64,000 nt of DNA from Leptotrichia hongkongensis. GTDB taxonomy: Bacteria; Fusobacteriota; Fusobacteriia; Fusobacteriales; Leptotrichiaceae. The notes below the pieces were generated by a model. The model was not told the DNA's origin. It saw nothing but the letters and a program-made list of their open reading frames with translations, and did no database searches. The position numbers were made by a program, and so were the translations under genes. Numbering within the stretch: position 1 is the stretch's first letter; every line of letters starts with the position of its first letter. The stretch lies in contig NZ_AP019846.1 of NCBI RefSeq assembly GCF_007990635.1, positions 1,116,001 to 1,180,000 on the forward strand, in the 5' to 3' direction. Positions 27,301-37,800 of this stretch are shown here, in pieces.

Positions 27301-30300
27301 TATTTGATCCGCTATATTTCAGTTCAAGTGTTCCTGCACTAACGTTACTTCCATCTTTTATAAATATTCCTGTTCCTTTATCTTTAACTTCTATTCCGTA
27401 ATTTGTCAGTAAGTTAACATCTGAATTTTCAGCATATACTCCAATTCCTTCTGTACCTTGAATTACTATGTCAGAACTTCCTGTTCCATTCAATGTGACA
27501 GTATTACCTAATCCGTTAGATACAATTCCAACAGCTTTATTTCCCGTCATAATAATTTTTCCTTCGTTACTGATAAGCCCGTTTGCTCTAGTTATATTTG
27601 TGCTTGCATGAGCACCTGCTAACTTATCAGTTTTACCATAAATTCCTACAGAAGTATCTCCGTTTACAGTAAGCGTTCCTTTATTTAATATTTCTAATGT
27701 TTTTGCTGTACCTAATGTACCGTTAGCAATATTTTTATCTGTTCCATAATCCTGTAAAGAAGTTCCTGAAGTAAAGGCTGCCATTCCTACACCTTCGCCA
27801 GTTATATTTATATTGGCATTCTGATCATTTATCAGTTTACTTCCATTTATTCCATATGCACCAATACCTTTGTCAACATTTATCAGATTTTTATTATGAA
27901 TTGTTCCATAACTTACATTTAACGCAGTTGTTGACGCTACATTTCCGCCTTTTATATCAACAGTTCCTTCATTGTTATACATGTTGCTTGTATTATCAGT
28001 TGCACTGGTATTTGATCCCATAACAAGCCCTTTACCTGTAAGAGAGCTTACTGTCATTCCATTTGCTATATTAAATTTTTCATTTGATAAACCAAGACTC
28101 TTGTTAAATTCATTAGTTGCATCATCTAAATCTAGGTTAGTATTTAAATTGAATATTCCATTAATATAGAATATTTTATACTTTTTCCCGTTAGAATTAA
28201 AATTGGAAGGATTTATTTTCATTTCAGTCATAACCTGTGATGATCCTGCTGATGATCCAGTCCAGTTTGTTGTATTTCCATCATATGCAGCTAAAACTAC
28301 ATTGTCTCCAGTAAGTTTAACACTAACATTCTGCATACCGTTATATTTAGTAGCTGTTCCTGCTGTTGCAGTATAATCAGAAGTTTCTCCAGCTTTTAAA
28401 ATACCATCTGACATGTTTATTGTTGTAGCGCCTGTGAAGTTTACTTTTGAGTTAGCTCCAGCAAAAAATGGTGTTGATTGTGCATGATTTCCTGCATTAT
28501 CACCTTGATTAGCTGTTCCAACACTGTTAGTTGTTACCTCAGTTTCATGGTAGATATCTCCACCGCCAAAATTAACCAATCCTCCATTAAGAGCTACTAA
28601 CGCTCCACTTTTACCTGTCTGCACTTTATTTGCATTTTTATTCAAGTTTACAACTGCTCCAGTTCCATCAGCAAAACCTGCCATACCATTAATTTTCAGA
28701 TTGTCTTCAAAAGTAACAGTCGAACCTGAACCTTTAGCATATCCTCCAATATTTTCATACAGATAAGGCTTTGTTTCCTGGTCTTTCTTAGCCCATTCAC
28801 TTACTGAGTCAGCTTCTTTCTTTAATGTAACTTTACCTCCTGCTTCAGCATAAGCTAATAATCCTCCAAAACCTTTTGCTGAAGTTTTTTCATGAGCAGT
28901 AATTTCTCCGCCGTTTTTCGCTACATAAGCTACTGGAGTAGACTCTGTTCCATCAGCAAACTTTTTATATCTCCCAGTTAGAACAACATTACGTCCTATA
29001 TTAATTTCACTAGGTTTTCCTTCAAATCTTTTAGCTTCATTCGAAATCATTCCGTGAACGCTATTTTGCCATTTTCCATCTGAATAAGCTATTATTGTTC
29101 CAGTTGCAGCCTCGTTACTAGCATCATTATATGAAATTTTTCCATTAAGATTTGCTGTTCCGTAATCTTTAATATCTCCTGTCATTATAGGTACAGTTGT
29201 TGTATCGCTACCCTCATGTTTATTAGTACTCATAGCTGCATCTAAAACAGTTCCATTTTCTGAAACCATCATAATACCATTTTTAGCATATTTACCAAAA
29301 CTAATATCAATATCATTAACTTGTAAGGAATGAACTTCATCTCTATTAAAGTCAGTACCTCTTGCAGCATCTATAGCTCCTAAATCTTGTGAAGGCTTAA
29401 TTTCAGCTACCTGTCCATTAATTGTTTCTTTTCCTCTTTGACCAGATCTTGCGTATATTCCTATATTATTTTCAACATAGTTGGCATCACCTGTTCTTTC
29501 TGTTTCAATACCACCATTTCTTATAGTAGTTGTATTTCCTGCTGCTGTTTGAGTTCCAGAATTTGCCATATTTAATTGATTACCAATAATTGCTTTTGCT
29601 CTTATTTCTCCTTGATATATTCCAACTCCTGATTTTTCCCAATTAGCTTTTCTAATAGGTCCATTTCCATCGTTTGATATATATTGATTTGAACTGTTAG
29701 TAGGAGAATCATAGAATGCTTTTCCAGCTAAACTAATTCTATTATTGAATAACATTACAACGTTTCCATCACCATAAGATTCTGGAGCTTTATCAAGTTT
29801 TAATGAAGGAGTCAAACCAGTATTGTATAAATCTTGAATTATTCCACTACCTTTTAAATTATTAAAGTTAGGAGAATATCCCAATCCAGAATAAACAATA
29901 TTATCTGCTCCTTCTAACTCGTATTTACCTGTACTAGTTATTTCAAATGAACCTTGAGCTCCAAGTACAGAGTATACAATGTTTTTATTTGACGTAATTT
30001 TTGCATCAACTTTTCCAATAAATCCTCCACGTTGCTTTGGCGCTCCTGCCCAGTAGTTATGAGAAGCTATCGTATCATAAGTTGCTGGGTAGATATAGAA
30101 TAAAGTGTTCTCATTCGCTTTTATTCCTTTGCTGTCGTCTCTTTCAATATTTACCAATACATTATTAAATTGTAGCCTACCTGAATGCCAAGTTTCTATT
30201 GAAAGGAAATTTGCTCTTCCATATAGATGCCCTTTAATATTTGAAAGTGTTCCATCCCAAACTGTATGTATTCCTATTGCTCCATCATGATTTCCACTAG

Positions 30301-31519
30301 TTTTCCCTGCGTTATTTCCAGCATTGTCTGATACATTTCCGGCAACATACACTTCAACATTTCTTGCTTCAAATCCTACTGGATCAGGTTTTGGTTTTTT
30401 CATATTTGCAGCTGATAACCCTTGAGCTGTATTAGCTCTTGCTCTTGTATCATAAGACTTATTAAAATACAGTGTCGCTGCAGTTCTTGGTGTCCAGTTA
30501 GTTCTTCCTCCACTTGAATAGGAAAAATTTCTTATATTTCCGTTTATTCCAGAATTTGGAGTTAATTTACCTGTAACTGGATTATATCCTGTCCAAAATT
30601 TATTATTGCCTCCATCCGTCCAGTTAGGCGTTTTATCAGGATCATTTCCATCAGAACTGTTATGCCGTGCATCATTAAAAGACTTAGTGTTATCAACTTG
30701 ATGAACTCCATTTTGAGTTCCACATGTAAAACAGAAATCCGTAAATGGATTTGTATTTGGTGTGGGTAAGTTTAGACTTATTGTCGGTGTAGCAGGTGTT
30801 GGTATATTCAATGAAGGCGGCAATAAGTTTGGCACACCAATCGCACTTAATTGCGGTACAGGTACAGATACTCTTGGTGCTTCCACAGGATCTCTAGACA
30901 CATCTTTTGGTCTTATTGAAGCGTCTACGTTTAATGTAGATAATGGCTCCTGTCTAGGTGAAGTACTTGAAATTCCATATCCTTTGTTTGATAATCCCAA
31001 TCTTGCATTTGAAGATGCAGAATATGGATTTGTTGAAGTTGGCAGCTCTTTATATTTTGAACTTAAAGGTGAAGTATATCTTTCAAATGCATCTTCACTT
31101 CTCTGGAATATGCCTTCATAAGGATATTTTTCTTTCTTATCTCCACGTCCTTTATATGTTCCATTCCAATTATTATTAAAGTAGTTCATCCCATACTGCC
31201 ATGAACTCCATGGAGATTTTACCACATGGTCTCCTTGCTCCATCAATTGAATTAATTCTAAATTCGCATCTTTTAACAATTTATCATTTTCTCTTCTTGT
31301 TTCTTTGAATTTCTGATGTATATTTTTAATTGATGTAGATATTTCTTCTTTTTGAGTTTTAATCTCTTTATTTGCTGTTGTCGAAAACAAGTTATTTCTT
31401 ACCATAACAAGTCCTGTCAGTAAAAACATAAACAGTGCAGAATCTGTATATTTAAAATCTTTTGTTCTTTTTGCTAATGAACATAAATCCTGCTTAACTT
31501 TTCGTAAATTATTTGTCAT
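24356..31519 (-). CDS. Giant type V autotransporter adhesin, copy 1
   Basis: 2387 residues. Order: basic N-terminus MTNNLRKVKQDLCSLAKRTK, hydrophobic export segment at about 30-45 (ALFMFLLTGLVMV), a coiled-coil-like stretch with LELIQLMEQGDHV, the conserved SPWSSWQYGMNYFNNNW module, a Pro-rich linker (about 190-245), then about 1700 residues of beta-helical passenger built on repeats of the type NNGTINVTGPSSIGMYG and GNNSVGIYGH. The last about 300 residues form the autotransporter beta-barrel ending GGIGFRAIY with a terminal aromatic residue. It is expected to be displayed on the outer membrane as an adhesin. Monocistronic, with its own promoter and a downstream terminator. Confidence 0.95.
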   Translation of the reverse strand: MTNNLRKVKQDLCSLAKRTKDFKYTDSALFMFLLTGLVMVRNNLFSTTANKEIKTQKEEISTSIKNIHQKFKETRRENDKLLKDANLELIQLMEQGDHVVKSPWSSWQYGMNYFNNNWNGTYKGRGDKKEKYPYEGIFQRSEDAFERYTSPLSSKYKELPTSTNPYSASSNARLGLSNKGYGISSTSPRQEPLSTLNVDASIRPKDVSRDPVEAPRVSVPVPQLSAIGVPNLLPPSLNIPTPATPTISLNLPTPNTNPFTDFCFTCGTQNGVHQVDNTKSFNDARHNSSDGNDPDKTPNWTDGGNNKFWTGYNPVTGKLTPNSGINGNIRNFSYSSGGRTNWTPRTAATLYFNKSYDTRARANTAQGLSAANMKKPKPDPVGFEARNVEVYVAGNVSDNAGNNAGKTSGNHDGAIGIHTVWDGTLSNIKGHLYGRANFLSIETWHSGRLQFNNVLVNIERDDSKGIKANENTLFYIYPATYDTIASHNYWAGAPKQRGGFIGKVDAKITSNKNIVYSVLGAQGSFEITSTGKYELEGADNIVYSGLGYSPNFNNLKGSGIIQDLYNTGLTPSLKLDKAPESYGDGNVVMLFNNRISLAGKAFYDSPTNSSNQYISNDGNGPIRKANWEKSGVGIYQGEIRAKAIIGNQLNMANSGTQTAAGNTTTIRNGGIETERTGDANYVENNIGIYARSGQRGKETINGQVAEIKPSQDLGAIDAARGTDFNRDEVHSLQVNDIDISFGKYAKNGIMMVSENGTVLDAAMSTNKHEGSDTTTVPIMTGDIKDYGTANLNGKISYNDASNEAATGTIIAYSDGKWQNSVHGMISNEAKRFEGKPSEINIGRNVVLTGRYKKFADGTESTPVAYVAKNGGEITAHEKTSAKGFGGLLAYAEAGGKVTLKKEADSVSEWAKKDQETKPYLYENIGGYAKGSGSTVTFEDNLKINGMAGFADGTGAVVNLNKNANKVQTGKSGALVALNGGLVNFGGGDIYHETEVTTNSVGTANQGDNAGNHAQSTPFFAGANSKVNFTGATTINMSDGILKAGETSDYTATAGTATKYNGMQNVSVKLTGDNVVLAAYDGNTTNWTGSSAGSSQVMTEMKINPSNFNSNGKKYKIFYINGIFNLNTNLDLDDATNEFNKSLGLSNEKFNIANGMTVSSLTGKGLVMGSNTSATDNTSNMYNNEGTVDIKGGNVASTTALNVSYGTIHNKNLINVDKGIGAYGINGSKLINDQNANINITGEGVGMAAFTSGTSLQDYGTDKNIANGTLGTAKTLEILNKGTLTVNGDTSVGIYGKTDKLAGAHASTNITRANGLISNEGKIIMTGNKAVGIVSNGLGNTVTLNGTGSSDIVIQGTEGIGVYAENSDVNLLTNYGIEVKDKGTGIFIKDGSNVSAGTLELKYSGSNTETGVGLFYDNASGGVKTNNTNVNLVDTVGTTGGVVGLYVKGNGVLLTNNGNVSGHRGYGLITEGTELVNAGIITLNNPVDAATKKPSVGIYTKATDKITNNGIITVGDNSVGIYGHAVDNNGTINTGAGGTGIYSSGGDVNLNSGSINVGTEKAAAVYTNGSGQTVRAHSGSNLSIGDNSFGFINESKTSGTGNKIISDISSISNLGNETVYIYSADARAGAEVINNTNLTSTGSYNYGLYSAGKVTNNADINFGSGFGNVGIYSTHGGEATNAAGKNITVGASFIDDNNPLNNRYAVGMAAGFTPTQSEIAAGKRAYTGNIINNGTINVTGPSSIGMYGTGQGTKVINAAGATINLNASNTTGMYLDNGAYGYNYGTIRSNGTGLEKVVGVVVKNGSTIENHGDIILDAKSAVGILAKGDIAGNNLGIIKNYKTMIIQGEGSIDEKADGNQSSLGKGLMGVSIEVPKGSSVGTITVNGNPVVPTIATSSAEEYKAMQTSTIGMYIDTSSKRFTNPIQGLSTLSGLTKADLIIGAEAAENTTSKYIQLDKKILDPYNEMIKQNPQIKDWNIYSGSLTWMATVAQNQTDGTIENAYMAKIPYTFWAGKEPNPVEVTDTYNFLDGLEQRYGVEGLGTREKTLFDKISGIGNNEQVLFFQAIDEMMGHQYGNTQQRINSTGNMLDKEFNYLKKEWRNPSKQNNKIKVFGMRDEYNTDTAGIINYTSNSYGFAYVHEDEAIKLGNSSGWYAGAVTNRFKFKDIGKSSENQTMIKAGVFKKMSPKKDYNGALQWTIGGDVFAGLNEMRRRYLVVDEIFEAKSDYHSYGAAVKTDLGYDIRMSERTHLRPYGALKMEYGRFNNIKEDTGEMRLEVKGNDYFSVKPEVGVEFKYVQPLAVRTNLSVGLTASYENELGKVGEVNNKGRVRYTTADWFNIRGEKDDRRGNGKFDLNIGVDNTRFGVTVNGGYDTKGKNVRGGIGFRAIY
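24357..25321 (-). repeat. 3'-terminal duplicated segment, copy in autotransporter 1
   Basis: 965 bp encoding the beta-barrel and the motif EMMGHQYGNTQQRINSTG. By eye it is identical to 31854-32812 except for one block (24897-24911 here, coding AGLN). Identity starts one base inside the stop codon and ends abruptly at 25321. Confidence 0.85.
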
Positions 31520-31852
31520 TTTTTTATTCCTTTCTTTTTATATTTTAATGTACCTAGTGACTAAAAAATTAATTCAAAAAATTAATATTTAGATTAAATT
31601 TATTATTTTTTTTGTACTTCTTATATGTTACATATATAAAATAATATGCTCTTTTTTTTATTCTATCAAAAACAATAAGATAAATCAATACAATTTTAAA
31701 AATATTTTTATTTTTTATTTCATAATCAAACATATTTCTTATAATATATTTAAAATATAGAAATACTATTGCTTATTTAAATTACAGAAATAAATTAAAA
31801 TTATTTTTATAAAATTATATTTAAACTTCTTGTTTAAATTTTTTTATCAAAC
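31520..31852. other. Intergenic region between autotransporters 1 and 2
   Basis: 333 bases, no coding region. Holds the putative autotransporter-1 promoter and leader, and near autotransporter 2 an ATTTAAAC / GTTTAAAT hairpin (31819-31826, 31832-31839) that may be a weak terminator of the latter. Confidence 0.4.
31641..31669 (-). promoter_or_regulatory. Putative promoter of autotransporter 1
   Basis: Minus-strand TTGATA (plus 31664-31669), 17-base spacer, TATTAT (plus 31641-31646), giving a leader of about 115 bases before the ATG. Confidence 0.45.
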
Positions 31853-34800
31853 TTAGTAAATAGCTCTAAATCCTATTCCACCTCTTACATTCTTGCCTTT
31901 AGTGTCATATCCTCCATTTACTGTCACTCCAAATCTTGTATTGTCTACTCCAATATTCAAGTCAAATTTACCATTCCCTCGTCTGTCATCCTTTTCTCCC
32001 CTTATGTTAAACCAGTCTGCCGTCGTATATCTTACTCTTCCTTTATTGTTCACTTCTCCAACTTTCCCTAGTTCATTCTCATAAGATGCTGTCAATCCTA
32101 CTGATAAATTTGTTCTTACTGCTAGTGGCTGCACATATTTAAATTCAACACCAACTTCCGGTTTTACTGAAAAATAATCGTTTCCTTTTACTTCCAGCCT
32201 CATTTCCCCTGTATCTTCCTTAATGTTGTTGAATCTTCCATATTCCATCTTTAATGCTCCGTAAGGACGCAAATGCGTTCTCTCGCTCATTCTTATATCG
32301 TAACCTAAGTCTGTCTTAACTGCCGCTCCATAAGAATGATAGTCAGATTTCGCCTCGAATATCTCATCTACTACAAGATATCTACGTCTCATTTCAGGTA
32401 CAAATACATCTCCACCTATTGTCCATTGCAATGCTCCGTTATAGTCTTTCTTAGGTGACATTTTCTTGAACACTCCGGCTTTAATCATTGTCTGATTTTC
32501 ACTTGATTTTCCAATATCCTTGAACTTGAATCTGTTAGTCACAGCACCTGCATACCATCCTGAACTGTTGCCAAGCTTGATTGCTTCATCTTCATGAACA
32601 TATGCGAATCCATAAGAATTGCTTGTATAGTTAATAATTCCTGCAGTATCTGTGTTGTATTCATCTCTCATGCCAAATACTTTAATCTTGTTATTCTGTT
32701 TAGACGGATTTCTCCACTCTTTTTTCAGATAGTTGAATTCCTTGTCTAGCATATTTCCTGTCGAATTGATTCTTTGCTGAGTGTTTCCATATTGATGTCC
32801 CATCATTTCATCAAAAGCTTGAGTTAATAACGCTTGTTCATTTTTACCTATACTGTTTAATTTATTAAATAAACGTTTTTCTTTTGTATCAACACCTTCT
32901 ACACCGTATCTTTGTTCAAGACCATCAGTAAAGTTCCATGCATTTTCTGTTTTAAGAACAAAATCTGTATATGGAATTTTTGCAAGAATAACTTCTTTTA
33001 TTCCGTCTCCGTTATCTTCTAAAACACGATTAGCATGCCATGTTAATGAAGCTGAAATAGTTTCCAAATTATACGATGCTCCTGCAGCAGTTATGAGCTG
33101 ATTGTATTTAGGCATAAATCCAGATAATATATTTTTCCCAACTTTTATTGCTTTACTATTTGTTTTTTCAGCTATTTCTGTTCCTATTATCAAATCATTG
33201 CTTACAGTAGGATCAAATCCATCTATCCAGTCAATAGGTCTAGTTCTACCTAAAGTATCTACATAAATTCCTACATTAGAAAAAGCATAGTTTACTAATT
33301 CAGGATCAGGTCCTGGGGTAAAATCATGAATATCTACTAATCTTCCATCTATATAAACTTTGTTTGGAGATACAATATGAGTGCTTCCTGCCGAAGTTGG
33401 CTCAAATGTTGCAGAATTTTCTGCCACATATCCTACTGCTCCATTAGTTGCTGTTACAGAAGCATTAGCAGCATCCTCCATAGTTCCTGCACCAGTATAT
33501 GTACCATTTTTACTTCTTATTCCAGTAGATCCTGTACCTGATATTCTAATTGTTCCATAGTTTTTAATAATACCATTTCTTATATAAACTCCATAAGAAT
33601 TTTTTACATCAATATCAATTGTTCCTCTATTTTCAAGCGTTGCGCCATCCAAAACAGCAACACCAATTATAGATTCTTTATTTGTATCATTATTATATCT
33701 TCCAGAAATAATAGTACCTGTATTTAGTCCATAAGCACCATTTTTCAAATACATTCCATAAGCACCCTTTAGATCTCCTGAAGCAGTCAAGTTTATTGTA
33801 CCGTGATTTTCAGCTCTTGAGCCAGCATCTTCTGCAAACATTCCTATCCCATAGTCCCCTGTTACATTTATTGTGCCATAATTATATATTTTCCCGCCAT
33901 TTTTTGCAGCCATTCCTAATGCATAATATCTATTTGCAGGATTTGAGGAAGTTATTTCAGATTTACCTACTGTTATTGTTCCATTATTATAAACAATTCC
34001 ATTATTTGAAGCAAATGCTCCTGCACTTCCTACGCTATTTCCAAAGTCTACAACTCCATTATTATTTATAACTGCATTATCAACAGCGTAAAATGCTGTA
34101 CTATTAAATCCAGAAGAAAAAATTGAAGTTTCACTCGTTACAGTTCCTAAAGGGCCTGCTTTATACACATAAACACTTTTAGATCCTATATTTGCAGTCG
34201 ATGTTGATGTACCTGTAAAATTGTTTACTCCATTATCTAGTATCGCAAACCCAAATGATCTGTCTCCAACCGTTATATTTCCTGAATTATTAATTATTAC
34301 GTTATTGTCCCCATAAACTCCAACTGCATCGTTTCCAGTTACTATATTTCCTGTTATATTTAGATTTCCATTTTTCTTATATATTCCTAGGCCTTCATTT
34401 CCAACTGTTATATTCCCCAAAGAAGTTACATTTCCGTTTTCAGAATATATTCCTAAAGATTTTGTACCAGCATTAATATTTCCTAGATGATTTATAACTC
34501 CTGCATTAGGAGCATATATTGCCATACTAGGATCATTTCTGTCACTTGAATCTCCAACTGTTATATTTCCGCTATTAATGATATTATTGGGATTAGAAAT
34601 TGTACTATATGAGTGTATTCCTATTGATTTATCTCCTAATAGCAATATTGTTTTTGACGTATTTACATTTTTATTTGTAAATATACCTTTTCCTGTTTGT
34701 CCATTAATAGTAGATATGCTACCACCATTCGCAGTTATATCCGAACCATCAGAATAAAATCCTACACCATTTTTGTTTAATGTAATTACCGCGCCATTAT

Positions 34801-37800
34801 CTATAATTGTTCCAACTTTAGTTACACTTCCTGCACTATTTGATATTTTAGAATATACTCCGACTCCAATGTCTGATGCACTTAGTCCAGAAGATGTTGA
34901 AACATCAATATTTGAACCATTTCCTAACGTTATTCTATGTATCCCTGCGCCTGATAAGGCCTGGTCATCAATAGCTAATATTCCTATAGCCGAACTTGTC
35001 CCCGTAGACTTTATAATTCCGTTGTTCACAATTTCTATTTCTTTCGTCCCTGTTGCTGGAACTGTACTTCCTAAATAATTAATTCCTGCAATTCCTGTTC
35101 CACCATTTCCAATTTCAACTATTCCGCTAGAATTATTTTGCGCTAATGCTCCGTTAGAACCTAAAATACCTACTGAATCTGTTCCTGTAGTTTTTATTGT
35201 TCCATTATTATATATTTCAGCATATTCCCCAACAATACCTACCATTCCTGTACCAGTCAAATTTATTGTTCCATTATTTGTAAGGATTACATCATTTCTA
35301 GGATATCCTGTATTATTTTTCTGTGCAATTCCTAATTTTGCTTTATCTCGTAATGAAGCAGGAGCTGTTATTGCTCCACTTCCTGATATCACAGAATTAT
35401 TTGTTATACTTGAAGAAGAAAATTCTGATGTTAAGTAAGCATCATTGACATTATCCAAATTAGAATTAATATCTACTGTTAACGGAACTCTAGTTGCTTT
35501 ATATGGAGTATATGTTCCAGAAGCACCTATTACATTCAATCCTGTTATTGAACCTGTTCCTATTGATGTAAGATTTGACACTAGCTCTCCGCCAACATTT
35601 CCTCCATTTCCTTCTGCAACTATAAGAGTTGAGCCGTTTTGCATATTTAAATTAAGAGTTTTTGTTGATGCAGAAGATATAATTTGTGATAATGGGCTAC
35701 CAGAAGCATTTTTCACATAAAAAGCAGTTCCGCCATTGGCTATTGTTGCTGTGCTATTTGCACCACTCATAATAAGTTGCGATTTATCGCTTGAAGTTCC
35801 AGATCCATAAAATAATAAACCTTTATCCGCTACGTTCAATGTTGCATTATCTAGTTCAATATCAGAACCACCTTTTGCATAAAGTGCAACTGCACCATCT
35901 CCGTCAACGGAAACCGAACCATTTTTTAATTTAGTTATTGCATTTGTTGTACCCTCAGATGAAGCATAAATTCCCATTGAATCTTTACCTTCCACTGCAA
36001 TGCTACCACCTGTCATATCATATTTAGCACCATTATTATAAATACCTACAACTCTTGTTCCTTTTAATCTTATATCGCTGGAACTTGTTCCATAACTTAT
36101 TTTATTGCTGTTATTCTTACCATTTATTGCTATTCCTATCGAATCATTAGAATTTGTAACTGTTATTTTTCCAGCACTTTCAGCTTTTCCGCCATTATAG
36201 GCCATAAGCCCAATAACATTCTGTCCTCCAGAACTTACAGTTATATCTCCTGTATTTTTTACTTTTGGAACAATAGCATCTGTATGATTTATAGTTCCAT
36301 TTGCAAGCATTACTATATTAAATCTTTTATTTGTATTTTTTGTAATATCTGTTGGTGCTAAAGGATCAGGATCTCCAATATATGCATTTCCAGGATTTAC
36401 ATTAAGGTTTCTAATAACATTTATCCCGTATCTATCTGTCCTAAATAGTACACCTCCATCTGCTGTATTTGCAAAGTCAATACTGTTAATATGGGTATCT
36501 CTTATATTAAAGTCTGCTTCTCCTTTAGTAATAGCGCTTGTTGAATAGCTTCCTTTCATATAATCTGATTTTCTTAGAAAACCAACATTTTCTTTTCCAT
36601 CTACCAATATGTTTAAATTGTATATATTACCTATTAAATCATCTCCGGTTCTATTTGTATTATCTAATGTTTTAGCAACCGTTACTCCATGTACAGTTCC
36701 AGCTCCACCTTGACCCATTGCAGACGGATTATTAGAACCTATACCAGTTTGATAGTTATAAACACTCATATTTCCTGTACCTATAGTATAAGTCGTCGAA
36801 GCAAATGGTCCTGTTGAAGGATTCATTGTGTGTTCAGAATATGTATCTGTTCCAAATCCCGATCCACCTATAATTTTTGAAATTGATATTCCGGCATTGT
36901 GACTTCCTTCAAGCGTTATTTTTCCACCATCTCCATTTATTATCGTTTCATCATAATATATTGCATCAGTGTCTACTGTTTTCCCTGGAGTTTCTCCATT
37001 AAAAATGTTAGGAATTCTTATTCCATAGCTTCCTCTTACTACATTAGGAGTCCCAGGGTCTACACTTGTAACATTAATATCTCCTACCCTAACATACGTG
37101 TTCAACGACCCTTTATTCCCCCAAGAAGCTTGTTTTGCTGTATTAAGCGCCCCTCCATTTATTCTTCCAGCAGTAGGTTCAAAATTAAACTCTGAAAAAT
37201 CTATCCCTATACTGTCAACACTTTTTACATTTATTGTACCTTTATTATTCATTTCAGAAGCCCAAGGTCTATACGTGACCTCTGCATATCTATTTGATAT
37301 TATATTCGAATTAATAGGCTGATATTGAGCATAATCTTCAACCATTGCGGACATACCTATAAGATAAACTCCCAATGCATCATCAGAAGTATTTACGGCT
37401 GGTCTAGAAGAAGATCTTTCCAAATTAAATACTCCATTATTATTGAAAATAGATTCTTTTGCACTTGCAGCTTGCATTTCCACTCCAATTGTCAGATGAG
37501 GTTTCCCTGTAGAAAGAGTATCTGCCGCTGACCTTCCGTATAAATTCAAATTACCATTAAAATTTACAATCATAGGATCATAACTTGAAGCAACATGGGT
37601 TCCATTAATACTCATAAATCTTATAGTATTTGTAAAAGGTTTGTAGGCTGCTCCTGCTCCTCTATTTCTCGGATTTTGTGTATTATTCATTAGAGTCCAA
37701 TTTCCAGATACTGTTGATTCTAAAGCCTCTCCTGGCTTTATTGAAGCTCCCGAATTAGTTTGCTGATATTGAGTAAAACTAAATACTGTCTGTGGAGATG

